Shown: positions 37,888-46,426, counted from the stretch's first letter. The stretch: DNA of 64,000 nt from Chthoniobacteraceae bacterium (GCA_028293625.1 JAQGOL010000006.1:62001-126000); one strand, 5' to 3'. Numbers and translations: made by a program. The notes: generated from the letters alone by a model not told the origin.

Positions 37888-37969
37888 TTTTCAGCGTCTC
37901 TTCGGCAAACGCCTGAAAAGACGACTCCTGAACCGGCGAGGCTGTCCGGTTATCTTACCCATTTTTTTC

Positions 37970-39613
37970 GTGGCACTGCCCAATCCGCTTCCAGACAACC
38001 CGCTTCGCTGGGATGGCTGGAAAAATTATAACTCGGACAATTTTTATACGCGTCTCTGTCTTTCGGAGGAGGACCACGCCACGACGCAGGCGATTGAGGA
38101 TAACTGCCGGCAATTGCTCGTCTGGTGGCAAAAGAAGCTCCCTCTAAAAAACCAGCCGAGCAATCCACTCTCGCAATTACTGCGGGGCGGCTTGGATGAA
38201 GCGCCGGTCTTTTTGGTGGAAGCGCGCACCGAGTTGCTTAATCCGGAGTCGCGTGCCCGGATCGATGCGGAGCTTCACGTCCGGGCCGTCGACAAGGGGG
38301 TGGACGATTTCAAGAGGTTCCTGGAGTACGCGCTGGTCGACAAGACCCTGAGCGCGGAATCCGAGGCGCATTTGTTAAATGCCGGCAAAGGGCTCGGCCT
38401 TTCGGTCGAGGTGATGCAGGAGGTAGTGCTTTCGGAACTCAAACGGCTTGGAGCCGTCCGCCTCGAGCGTGTGGTTCCCATCCCCGTGGTTGAACCTCCG
38501 GCGGCCGTCGCGGCGCCGATCGCACCGTCCGTTGTGGCAATGGACAAGTTTGCCGAATTTCGCCGGATGTTATCATACTCAAGGCTCGGGCTGGATGGGG
38601 ATGATATGACTGACGATCAGCGCGATGCCCTTTGCAATATCGGGGAAAGCCTCGGATTGAGCGGTGGCGAGGCGGAGGATCTCATTGATGAATATCTCGA
38701 CCAGGCGTCGGGATTGCCTCCGCTCCCTTCGACCGCGGCCGTTGCACGGACGCCTGTTGCCAAAGCGCCGGTTGCCAAGCCTGCTCCCGTTTTATCCAAA
38801 GCGATGGCGGCTCCCGCGCCGCCGCCCCGCCTCCCGGCGATCACTCCACTCATGCGGAGCGCCGAGCGGCAGCAGCATCCCAATTTCGTTAATTCGATCG
38901 GCCTTGAAATGCTCCTGGTCACGTCGGGCAGTTTCCTGATGGGGAGCAATGCCACCGACGGCGCCGCCAATGCTCAACCGGTTACTCCGGTGACGATCAG
39001 TTGCCTGTTCATGGGACGGTTTCCGATCACCAACGCCCAATATGAGGAGTTTGATCCGTCACACCGCTCATTGCGGGCGCCCTGGGCCGACGGCCAGCAT
39101 CCGGTGGTTTATGTTAACAGTCTTCAGGCCGAAAAATTCTGCGAGTGGCTCAGCCGTCACGAGGGGCGCAAATACCGGCTTCCCACGGAGGCCGAGTGGG
39201 AATATGCCGCGCGTGGATTGCAAAATCGCGTTTATCCCTGGGGCGACCGTCTTGATGCGGGCTTCTATGCAAACTTTGCCGATCGGCGCACAACGTTTGC
39301 GTGGCGCAATCCGGACATCGACGATGGTTTTGCGCAAAGCGCGCCGATTGGAAGTTATCCGCGCGGCGTGAGCGCCTTTGGAATTGAAGAATTGTCGGGC
39401 AACGTTTTTGAATGGTGCCTCGATTTTTTTGAGCCTTACAAAGGGAAGGAACGGCTCAATCCGCGCGGACCGATCCAGGGAGTAAAGCGCAATTGCCGCG
39501 GCGGCAGTTGGAAGTCGCGCGCCGGCAGCCTTTGCGGATGGGCCCGGCATTTTAATCTGCCGGAATACACCTCCAACGACGTCGGGTTCCGGGTGGTGTG
39601 CGAGTGCGGGTAA
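37970..39613 (+). CDS. FGE-sulfatase (SUMF1)-fold protein with two helical modules
   Basis: A 547-residue protein, with GTG at 37970 chosen as start (MALPNPLPDNPLRWDGW); an upstream frame that reaches back into the Hsp70 gene looks untranslated. Two related helical segments lie near residues 110-160 (DDFKRFLEYALVDKTLS) and 190-245 (DKFAEFRRMLSYSRLGLD), followed by an Ala/Pro linker. The formylglycine-generating-enzyme fold covers about 305-547 (GSFLMGSNATDG, RLPTEAEWEYAARG, LSGNVFEWCLDFF, CRGGSW, DVGFRVV). Of the two catalytic cysteines of real FGEs, only one potential equivalent (SLCGWAR) is visible, so this is probably a non-enzymatic domain. It is downstream of GrpE-like and Hsp70 genes. 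Confidence 0.85.
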   Translation: MALPNPLPDNPLRWDGWKNYNSDNFYTRLCLSEEDHATTQAIEDNCRQLLVWWQKKLPLKNQPSNPLSQLLRGGLDEAPVFLVEARTELLNPESRARIDAELHVRAVDKGVDDFKRFLEYALVDKTLSAESEAHLLNAGKGLGLSVEVMQEVVLSELKRLGAVRLERVVPIPVVEPPAAVAAPIAPSVVAMDKFAEFRRMLSYSRLGLDGDDMTDDQRDALCNIGESLGLSGGEAEDLIDEYLDQASGLPPLPSTAAVARTPVAKAPVAKPAPVLSKAMAAPAPPPRLPAITPLMRSAERQQHPNFVNSIGLEMLLVTSGSFLMGSNATDGAANAQPVTPVTISCLFMGRFPITNAQYEEFDPSHRSLRAPWADGQHPVVYVNSLQAEKFCEWLSRHEGRKYRLPTEAEWEYAARGLQNRVYPWGDRLDAGFYANFADRRTTFAWRNPDIDDGFAQSAPIGSYPRGVSAFGIEELSGNVFEWCLDFFEPYKGKERLNPRGPIQGVKRNCRGGSWKSRAGSLCGWARHFNLPEYTSNDVGFRVVCECG

Positions 39614-39643
39614 TTCAATCCCGCAGAGGCGGCGCGGCTCTGG

Positions 39644-39895
39644 TTCCAGTGCGCGTGGAAGAGGTTCCCGGGTGCAAGGAAGAGGTTCCGTGGTGTTAAT
39701 GACCAATTCCAAGCCGCGTGCTTAAAGTTCCGCGCGGTTCCTGAGTAATTCTGTCCCGTGGGCGGGAGATTCCGAAGTGCGCGGGAGCGATTCCGCACTG
39801 CAAGCAGCAGATTCCACCCTGCGAGCGGCTTATTCCAGACCGCGCGCAATGAATTCCGGAACGTCACGAACGATTTCCTTGCCGCTATCGAAAGC
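39644..39895. repeat. Degenerate tandem array, twelve units of exactly 21 bp
   Basis: The tetranucleotide TTC(C/T) recurs at 39644, 39665, 39686, 39707, 39728, 39749, 39770, 39791, 39812, 39833, 39854 and 39875: every spacing is exactly 21 bases. Read on the plus strand each unit is a heptapeptide F-(R/Q)-x-(A/V)-x-x-(R), for example FRSARER, FRTASSR, FHPASGL and FQTARNE, with one in-frame stop in the fifth unit. The frame is the same as that of the upstream FGE-fold gene, beyond its TAA. On the minus strand the array is open throughout. It is not a CRISPR: there are no conserved repeat and spacer classes. Confidence 0.85.
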
Positions 39896-39958
39896 TGCGA
39901 AGCAGCCCGAAAGGGAAACCGATGCTTTAACACTTTTCTCGAAATGAGATATCGGTAC

Positions 39959-39999
39959 AAAAAACAGCCAGCCTTTTGTGGAGGCTGGCTGCCAAAAAA
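39959..39999 (-). terminator. Intrinsic terminator of rpsU
   Basis: CAGCCAGCCT (39965-39974) pairs with AGGCTGGCTG (39982-39991), a perfect 10-bp stem with a 7-nt loop. On the minus strand it is followed by six U residues (complement of 39959-39964). A further A run at 39994-39999 makes it symmetric. It lies 17 bases beyond the rpsU stop. Confidence 0.9.
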
Positions 40000-40015
40000 T
40001 TCGCCGTGAGGTTTT

Positions 40016-40216
40016 TTAGGCGGGTGTGTTAAAGCGGAATTTCGCTTTGGCGCGCTTGGCGTTGGATTTGGCTTTCCGCTTCGACTTTTGGGTCGGAGTT
40101 TCGAAGGCGCGCAGGCGGCGGACCTCTTCCATGATTCCTTCGGTTTCGAGTTTACTCTTGAGGCGTTTAAGGGCGCGATCAATCGGCTCCCCTTTACGAA
40201 CAATGACTTCAGGCAT
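40016..40216 (-). CDS. rpsU: 30S ribosomal protein bS21
   Basis: A 66-residue basic protein. The N-terminus MPEVIVRKGEPIDRALKRLK, the central EEVRRLRAFETPTQK and the Lys/Arg-rich tail are diagnostic of bS21, a small-subunit protein near the anti-Shine-Dalgarno end of 16S rRNA. It is transcribed alone, from a candidate TTGACG-17-TAGCCT promoter to a strong terminator. Given that almost no gene here has a Shine-Dalgarno, the presence of bS21, which in Bacteroidota helps to shield the anti-SD, is notable. Confidence 0.96.
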   Translation of the reverse strand: MPEVIVRKGEPIDRALKRLKSKLETEGIMEEVRRLRAFETPTQKSKRKAKSNAKRAKAKFRFNTPA

Positions 40217-40276
40217 TTGTGTTCCCTTAATTTCTGGTTGGCGTTTTTTTAAAAATTGGTCTTGCAGCGGGTGGCA

Positions 40277-40305
40277 AGGCTAGGAGGGGATTGGCACCTC
40301 GTCAA
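40277..40305 (-). promoter_or_regulatory. Candidate promoter of rpsU
   Basis: On the minus strand TTGACG (40305-40300) and TAGCCT (40282-40277) are separated by 17 bases; the expected start leaves a leader of about 55 bases. A similar TTGACG-17-TAGCTT pair faces the other way at 40371-40399. Confidence 0.5.
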
Positions 40306-40370
40306 TGTCCGGTTCCATGAAATTTCACTCTCCATTCCATCCGTTATTTTCAGGAGCGCGAGCGGGAAAG

Positions 40371-40399
40371 TTGACGCTTCGCGGCGGCCTGCATAGCTT
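40371..40399 (+). promoter_or_regulatory. Candidate promoter of the Minf_1886 gene
   Basis: TTGACG (40371-40376) and TAGCTT (40394-40399) with a 17-base spacer, about 120 bases before the start codon at 40518. The same form as the divergent rpsU candidate supports both. Confidence 0.42.
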
Positions 40400-40517
40400 C
40401 ATCTCGCCCAAATCGTCAGCGTGATTATCCATTCCTTTGGAATTTTCGATTTTAATTCCCCTAGGCAATGGCGCGTTCCCCGTTATTTTGCCGGCTCCTA
40501 CCAGGATTCCCCCCACT

Positions 40518-40952
40518 ATGCAGAAACTCGATTTCACCGAAGCCCTCGATCGAATTGTTTCCAAAGACACCCGGTACGCCCGGGATGCATACCATTTTTT
40601 GCGGGAGGCGCTTGATTTCACCATCAAGCACCGGAAAAAGAACAAAGACCATTCCGCCCACGTTTCCGGGCAGCAACTCCTGGAAGGGATCCGTCTGTTC
40701 GCGCTAAGGGAGTTTGGCCCGATGGTGCCGACCGTTTTTGCTTACTGGAATATCGTAAGCTGCGAGGACTTCGGGCAGATGGTCTTTAATTTGATCAGCG
40801 TGCAGGTTTTCGGGAAGACCGAGACCGATTCCCTTGAGGATTTCAAGGGCGCCTATTCCTTTAACGAAGCTTTTGTCGCGCCGTTTCTGCCTGAAAAAGT
40901 CTCGGAGTTCCACCGCCTCCCGCTTGATGAGCCGGCCCGGGAGCTGAGCTAA
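40518..40952 (+). CDS. Minf_1886 family protein
   Basis: A 144-residue soluble protein with the pattern of the Minf_1886 family (named after Methylacidiphilum infernorum): MQKLDFTEALDRIVSKD, then YHFLREALDFTIKHR, then HVSGQQLLEGIRLFALREFGPM, then VFNLISVQVFGKTETDS. The family is widespread in Verrucomicrobia, Planctomycetes and other phyla, and its function is unknown. I chose the ATG at 40518 since the family begins here; an upstream GTG/ATG-type extension would add 27 non-conserved residues. The ATG is preceded by CCCCCCACT and no Shine-Dalgarno. Divergent from rpsU across a 300-base region with two facing promoter candidates. Confidence 0.85.
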   Translation: MQKLDFTEALDRIVSKDTRYARDAYHFLREALDFTIKHRKKNKDHSAHVSGQQLLEGIRLFALREFGPMVPTVFAYWNIVSCEDFGQMVFNLISVQVFGKTETDSLEDFKGAYSFNEAFVAPFLPEKVSEFHRLPLDEPARELS

Positions 40953-41019
40953 ATAAAGCGTTTGGGAGGATGCGCGCGGGAGCGCCTTGGAGGAGTGTTA
41001 GAAAAGAAAGAAGTGACCT

Positions 41020-43593
41020 ATGTTGAATTTGACCGCCGCAAGAACCGTTGAGCCGACTGATGCATTGCAATGCCCCGCCGCCAGCGCCCAGACCTGGACA
41101 CTGCCCAATGGGCTGGTGGTGATTGTAAAGGAAGATCACAGCGCGCCGGTGGCGAGCGTCCAGGCCTGGGTGCAAACCGGTTCGATCCATGAGGATCGGC
41201 TCCTGGGGGCCGGGCTTTCCCACATCCTTGAGCATATGCTCTTTAAAGGGACTGAAAGCCGCTCAACGAGCGCTTTTGCGCAAACCATCCAGGATGCCGG
41301 CGGCTATATCAACGCCTACACTTCGTTTGATCGCACGGTTTACTGGATCGATATCCCTTCCAAAGGGGTCGACATCGCACTCGATCTGCTCGCCGATGCC
41401 GTCCAGCATTCCACTCTTCCCGCCGAGGAATATGTGAAGGAACAGGAAGTCATCCGGCGCGAGTTTGCCATGGGCGATGACGATCCGGATCGGGTGGCAA
41501 GCAAGCATCTTTTCGCCGCCGCATATCGTCAGCATCCTTACCGGCATCCGGTTATCGGGCATTTCGACATCTTCAACACCCTCACCCGGGACGATGTCAT
41601 GGCGTATTATAAAGAGCGATACGTGCCGAATAACATGTTCTTTGTCGTGGTCGGCGACGTCGATGCCGAAGCGGTGCGCGTCCAGCTGGAGGCGCATTTT
41701 GAGAAAAGCCCTCGCCGGCCGCTTCCCTCGGTTTTTATTCCCACTGAGCCCGCTCAACTCGGAAAACACGAAGAGCACATTGAATTTGAAACCGAGCTGA
41801 CGCGTTTGCATATGGTCTGGCACGTGCCTGAACTGACGCATCCCGACGTGCCCGCGCTCGATTTGCTGGCGTCCATTCTCGGCTCCGGCCGCAGCGCCCG
41901 GCTCTATCGCGGTTTGCGTGAAACGCTCGGCCTCGTGCATTCCATTGATGCGTGGTGCTATGCGCCGGCGCACCCCGGTTTGTTTGGGGTTGACGCGATG
42001 CTTGATCCCGAAAAGCGGCTCCAGACTGAGTCCGAAATCGAGCGGATGATTGAGATGCTGCGCAATGAAGAGCCCTCGATTGCCGAGTTGGAAAAGGCCA
42101 AGAAATCGTCGCTCAGTCATCAGTTCCATCAACTCACCACGATGCGTGGCCGCGCCTCGGATCTCGGCTCAAACTGGTTGCTGACGCGGAACCTTGATTT
42201 TTCCCGGACTTACCTTGAAGCGATTCAACGGGTGACTCCCGCCGATGTGCGCCGCGTGGCGCAGACTTACCTGGTCGATTCCAATCGCACCATCACTTCG
42301 CTTAATCCGCTTGGAACACTGGCGGCGGCAGCGTCCGACCTTGTCGTGTCGGATGCCGGTGAGATCCAGAAATTTGAACTTTCAAACGGGCTTCGGTTGT
42401 TGGTTCGGGAGGACGCGCGCCTGCCGCTGGTCTCGGTGGTGGCGACGTTTAAGGCGGGGCTGCTCGCAGAGACGCCTGAAAACAACGGAATCACGCGGCT
42501 GCTGGCCAAGACATTGCTGAAAGGGACGGCCAGCCGTACGGCCGATCAGATCGCCGATGAGATTGAAGCGGTGGGCGGTAGTATTTCAAGCGATGGCGGC
42601 AATAACAGCCTGAGCTTCGCGGTGCGGGTCATGCAGCCCGATCTCGCCCTCGGTATCGCGCTTCTTGGCGATGTGCTTCAAAACGCGACGATTCCCGAGA
42701 AAGCCATTGTGCGTGAAAAAGAGGCTCAGCTTGCCGGGATCAAGGCGCAGGACGAAGAACTGACGACCGTGGCGCGCCATCTTTTAAACGCCCATCTGCT
42801 TGCCGGACATCCGTATTCGCTCCGCGGTTCCGGGACGCCGGACTCGGTAAACGCTCTCACCCGCGAGGATCTTGTCGCTTATAAAGAACGCCATCTGGTC
42901 GGGCGCAACGGTGTCATCGCCGTGTTTGGAAACGTGAACGCGCTTGAAGTCAAAGCGCTCGTGGAACGCGAACTGGGCCAATGCCCGGCTGGCGAACCCG
43001 CATTGATTCAGCCCCCTCAGCCGGCGCCATTGGCAAAGGCGCTCGAAGTCTCGGAGATTAAAAACAAGGCGCAGGCCATCCTCATGGTTGGCTTTCAAGG
43101 CACCGATTTATTCAGCCCCGATCGGGCCGCGCTCGAGTTGATCGATGAGGCCTCAAGTGATCTCGGTTCGCGTTTTTTCATCCGGATCCGGGAAGAACTC
43201 GGCCTGGCGTACTTTGTCGGCAGCAGCCATTCCGTTGGACTGGCTCGCGGCCCATTTGTTTTTTATCTCGGAACCGACCCGCTCAAGCTGACCGCGGTCA
43301 AAGCCGAATTGCTGGATGAAATCCGGAAGCTCGCGGAAGACGGCCTTACCGAGCAGGAACTCGCGCGTGCCAAAGAAAAGTTGCTTGGCCAGCAGGATAT
43401 CCGCAATCAAAGCAACGATACATTTGCCTTCACCGTGGCGCTGGATGAACTCTACGGCCTTGGTTTTGATCACTACAAAGGGATGCGCCGCAGGGTGGAA
43501 GCCGTGACACTGGAAGAAGTCAGGCAGGTAACCCGACGCTACTTTATCGAGCAGCCCGCGGTGATCTCAATTGTGCATCCGCCCGCCGTTTAG
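41020..43593 (+). CDS. M16 family (insulinase/pitrilysin) zinc metallopeptidase, fused two-half form
   Basis: An 857-residue protein made of two M16 halves. The N-terminal half has the inverted zinc motif HILEH at residues about 68-72 and the distal glutamate in YVKEQEVIRREF near 139-150. The C-terminal half, starting near 450 (FELSNGLRLLVRED), has NNGITRLLAK at the equivalent place and therefore no zinc site, as in mitochondrial-processing-peptidase alpha or PqqF-like arrangements. There is no clear signal peptide. GAAAGAAG lies about 5-12 bases before the ATG and may be a weak ribosome site. It is convergent with the DUF4159 gene, with only a 5-base gap. Confidence 0.94.
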   Translation: MLNLTAARTVEPTDALQCPAASAQTWTLPNGLVVIVKEDHSAPVASVQAWVQTGSIHEDRLLGAGLSHILEHMLFKGTESRSTSAFAQTIQDAGGYINAYTSFDRTVYWIDIPSKGVDIALDLLADAVQHSTLPAEEYVKEQEVIRREFAMGDDDPDRVASKHLFAAAYRQHPYRHPVIGHFDIFNTLTRDDVMAYYKERYVPNNMFFVVVGDVDAEAVRVQLEAHFEKSPRRPLPSVFIPTEPAQLGKHEEHIEFETELTRLHMVWHVPELTHPDVPALDLLASILGSGRSARLYRGLRETLGLVHSIDAWCYAPAHPGLFGVDAMLDPEKRLQTESEIERMIEMLRNEEPSIAELEKAKKSSLSHQFHQLTTMRGRASDLGSNWLLTRNLDFSRTYLEAIQRVTPADVRRVAQTYLVDSNRTITSLNPLGTLAAAASDLVVSDAGEIQKFELSNGLRLLVREDARLPLVSVVATFKAGLLAETPENNGITRLLAKTLLKGTASRTADQIADEIEAVGGSISSDGGNNSLSFAVRVMQPDLALGIALLGDVLQNATIPEKAIVREKEAQLAGIKAQDEELTTVARHLLNAHLLAGHPYSLRGSGTPDSVNALTREDLVAYKERHLVGRNGVIAVFGNVNALEVKALVERELGQCPAGEPALIQPPQPAPLAKALEVSEIKNKAQAILMVGFQGTDLFSPDRAALELIDEASSDLGSRFFIRIREELGLAYFVGSSHSVGLARGPFVFYLGTDPLKLTAVKAELLDEIRKLAEDGLTEQELARAKEKLLGQQDIRNQSNDTFAFTVALDELYGLGFDHYKGMRRRVEAVTLEEVRQVTRRYFIEQPAVISIVHPPAV

Positions 43594-43598
43594 CCGGC

Positions 43599-45077
43599 TT
43601 AATGAGTGACCGCGTAGTAGAGGATGTTTAGCCCAAGCGAAGTAGCATCCTTCGGTTCATAGCCGAGCGCATACGGCGCAACCGCGCGTTCCCAGCCAGC
43701 GCTGCAATCGTATGGGGAGTAGATGACCGAAAGGCTCCCATTAAGTTCGATCCCCTGAAGCACGGGCGCCATTTCACTCTGGTTTCCATTTTTCGCCGCC
43801 AATGCAGGGCGCGCCCGGACTGCCTCAATCAGCTTGGGTTGATGGAAAATCTCGTGCGTTGGCGGAAGTTGCACCAGCGGCTTGCCGGGAAGGACCTGCG
43901 CGATTTCCTGCCGAAACGCGGCGTCAAAGGAAGCGCGTCCTTCGCCGGCTTCCACGAAGAGCACACCGCCGTTGCTTAAAAACTTGCGGAGATTCGCCCG
44001 TTCAGGCGCGCTAAGTGAAAAGTCGGTCGTGCCGGTGAGAAACAGGAACGGCATTTCAAACATGGCCGCATCGGTAAGCGCCACGTCGCGCAGATCAAAG
44101 GAGACCTGGGTGCCGGTCGCTTTATTCAACTCGTTGAGCAGCATCGGAAATGCGGTGGAGCGCGTCTTCCAAGGCCCTGAGTGGATTACCTGGCCGACGC
44201 GGAATTTTCCCGCGTTCTTCTTATCGGCATCGGCAAGTTGCACACTCCTGCCTACACTGCGGCCCGCGTCGCGCATCGCAGTGCAGTAGGAAACGATATT
44301 GGCGCCGAGTTTTCGCGAGTCCGTATCGGTATAACCCCAGCTATCGTGCGCGTTCGCTTCCCAGCCTAATGAAAAGTCCCAGCGCGAGATGAGAATTGCT
44401 GTCCGGTTATCAAGATCGGCTCCTTCAAGATACGGATACGGATCAACAACGACACCATCCTTCACCATCCGATCGCGATAGGTTACTTTGTCGATGTTAT
44501 AGAAAGAATGAAATACCGGGTGATCCATCCGAAGCCGGTAAACGCTGCGTTCGGGCAGGATCGCCCTGGCAGCCACCAGCGCGGATTGATAGGCATCCGG
44601 GTTGCCTACCAATGAATTGAAAACCACGGTTCCACCGTTGATCAAATATTCACGCAGGCGCTTTACCTCGGCTTCGGAAAGGGTGAACGGCTTGTAGCCC
44701 GAGCGATAGAGCATCGGGTTTTTGAGCGGATCAATGTCGATCTCCTCAAATGATTTAATGTTCGAGGTAAAGTGGACATTCATCTCACCGCTTACCCATT
44801 CCAAAAGCCCTTTGAGATCATTTGGCGTGCGTGTCCAATCCTCCGTGTCGCTGCTTCGGATCTTGGTAAGAAGCGTAGGCGGCTGCGGTGGATTCTTTTT
44901 CTCCTGGCGTTTCATCGGAACCACCGGATACGGAAACGGCGCCATTCCTTCCGAAGAGGAAACCTGGGCGGGCGGCGGCTTTGGGAGAACCAAGGGCGGT
45001 GGTTCAGGCGGTTTGGGGCCGGCGATGGCAATTGACCCGGAGAAACCAAGCATGAGCGCGTTGCGAAAGATATTCAT
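43599..45077 (-). CDS. Exported protein with two DUF4159 domains
   Basis: A 492-residue protein with an N-terminal signal-like segment (ALMLGFSGSIAIAG), a Pro-rich stretch to about residue 65, and two DUF4159-like halves. Each half contains a variant of LREYLINGGTVVF / LRKFLSNGGVLFVEAG followed by HPVFHSFYNI / HEIFHQPKLI, and each ends with the DUF4159 closing motif (GWEANAHDSWGYTDTDSRKLGANIVSYC; GWERAVAPYALGYEPKDATSLGLNILYY). DUF4159 genes usually sit with MoxR/DUF58/BatA genes, but this one is 16 kb away from that cluster. The upstream 19 bases are pyrimidine-rich. Confidence 0.9.
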   Translation of the reverse strand: MNIFRNALMLGFSGSIAIAGPKPPEPPPLVLPKPPPAQVSSSEGMAPFPYPVVPMKRQEKKNPPQPPTLLTKIRSSDTEDWTRTPNDLKGLLEWVSGEMNVHFTSNIKSFEEIDIDPLKNPMLYRSGYKPFTLSEAEVKRLREYLINGGTVVFNSLVGNPDAYQSALVAARAILPERSVYRLRMDHPVFHSFYNIDKVTYRDRMVKDGVVVDPYPYLEGADLDNRTAILISRWDFSLGWEANAHDSWGYTDTDSRKLGANIVSYCTAMRDAGRSVGRSVQLADADKKNAGKFRVGQVIHSGPWKTRSTAFPMLLNELNKATGTQVSFDLRDVALTDAAMFEMPFLFLTGTTDFSLSAPERANLRKFLSNGGVLFVEAGEGRASFDAAFRQEIAQVLPGKPLVQLPPTHEIFHQPKLIEAVRARPALAAKNGNQSEMAPVLQGIELNGSLSVIYSPYDCSAGWERAVAPYALGYEPKDATSLGLNILYYAVTH

Positions 45078-45220
45078 GGGAGAAGAGCTTTGGGAAAGCC
45101 GGATTACGATAGGCGATCCTACAGCGATGCCCAGTGTGATCGAGTCCGAACCCGATGCATGAATTCGCAGGAATGATCCAAGAAAACCCGCGGATGCCGG
45201 TTCATTCCTCGTACTCTTTT

Positions 45221-46426
45221 ATGCACAAATCCTCCCGACAAATTCTCTCCGCGTTGTTGCTCCCCCTGACGGCTTTTATTGCCGGCCGGGAAGCATCGGC
45301 AGCTCCGTTACTTCAAGCAAACGATCGCGTTGTGATTTACGGGGATAGTATTACCGAACAACGCCTTTACTCGCGCTATCTCCAGCAATATATCGACTGC
45401 CGTTATCCGGAGCTCAACGTGAAGTTCTATAATGCCGGCTGGGGCGGCGATACTGCTCCCGGCGCGCTTAACCGTCTTGAGCGCGATGTGCTGGTTCAGA
45501 ACCCCACGGTTGTCACGCTTTTCTTTGGGATGAACGATGGCACCTATAAACCGCTTACCGAGGAAATCGCGGCGCGCTATCGCACCGGGATGGATGGGTT
45601 GCTTGCCAAGCTAAAGGAGAAGGGGATCCGTGTATTGGTCTTTACTCCGGGCTGTGTCGACTATGACAAGCAGGCCAAGCTGCGCACTGCCGACTACAAC
45701 GCCACGCTCTCGGCGCTTGGCGATATTGGAAAGGAGCTCGCCGCAAAATATGGCTTCGCATTCCACGATGTCATCCATCCAATGCTCGAGTTCCAGACCG
45801 CGCAAAAGGCGGGCGATCCGGCATTTTCAATGATCCCTGATTCCGTGCATCCCAACCCCGCGGGACACCTGGTAATGGCGCATTTGATGCTCGAAGGCCT
45901 CGGCGCGGAGCCGATGCCGGCGCTCGGGAAAATTGATCTGGCAACCGGCGCGGGCGAGGGCCTTAAACTGGCCGGCAAATCCGAAGAGGTGATTACTCTG
46001 GAAGCCACGTCGCCTAAAAATCTCCCGTTCTGGTCGGATCCAAACTCCGCGAATGTGATGCGGGCCTCGGGTTTCGAGGCATTCGCCGGAACCGGCCTGA
46101 CAGTGCGGGGCCTGACAACCGGCCGTTATCGTGTTGCCATCGACGGAGCGCCGGCGGGGGATTACGGCGCCGACCAGCTTGAAAGCGGAGTTTCGATCCC
46201 GGGTTCTTTTTCCAAGACGGCCAAACGGCTGCACGACCTGATTGAAGCCAAGGAAAACAACTACTTCAGCGCCTGGCGCGGAGTGCGTTTGCCGCTGAAT
46301 GATACTCCGGGATCGGGTGTAATCGTGGAAAAGCTGATGGCGGCCGACGATGCCTTCGACACGCTCATCCATGAGGTCAGCAAACCGGGCGCGAAGACAA
46401 CAATCACGTTGACCGCGCTTAAATAA
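45221..46426 (+). CDS. Exported SGNH/GDSL-family hydrolase
   Basis: A 401-residue protein starting at the ATG at 45221, which gives a proper signal peptide (MHKSSRQILSALLLPLTAF, cleavage near ASA). SGNH blocks are clear: block I GDSIT with the nucleophilic Ser, block II NAGWGGDTA, block III GMNDG and block V DSVHPN with the catalytic Asp and His. Members are carbohydrate esterases, lipases or acyl hydrolases. A C-terminal 150-residue part is beta-rich and unassigned. An upstream in-frame start at 45155 would add 22 residues with no function. Divergent from the DUF4159 gene. Confidence 0.9.
   Translation: MHKSSRQILSALLLPLTAFIAGREASAAPLLQANDRVVIYGDSITEQRLYSRYLQQYIDCRYPELNVKFYNAGWGGDTAPGALNRLERDVLVQNPTVVTLFFGMNDGTYKPLTEEIAARYRTGMDGLLAKLKEKGIRVLVFTPGCVDYDKQAKLRTADYNATLSALGDIGKELAAKYGFAFHDVIHPMLEFQTAQKAGDPAFSMIPDSVHPNPAGHLVMAHLMLEGLGAEPMPALGKIDLATGAGEGLKLAGKSEEVITLEATSPKNLPFWSDPNSANVMRASGFEAFAGTGLTVRGLTTGRYRVAIDGAPAGDYGADQLESGVSIPGSFSKTAKRLHDLIEAKENNYFSAWRGVRLPLNDTPGSGVIVEKLMAADDAFDTLIHEVSKPGAKTTITLTALK

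Noticed and set aside
37811-37969. Extension of the FGE-fold gene back into the Hsp70 gene
   Set aside because: The extra 53 residues are Arg/Pro-rich out-of-frame reading of the Hsp70 end. The GTG at 37970 gives a clean non-overlapping start.
39644-39895. Could the periodic array be a CRISPR?
   Set aside because: Units are 21 bp with no separate conserved repeats and variable spacers, and no cas genes are in the window.
39436-40203. Minus-strand frame of 255 codons running through the 21-bp array and into rpsU
   Set aside because: It overlaps both rpsU and the end of the FGE-fold gene in other frames, and its regular heptads are explained by the DNA array. Kept as part of the array finding only.
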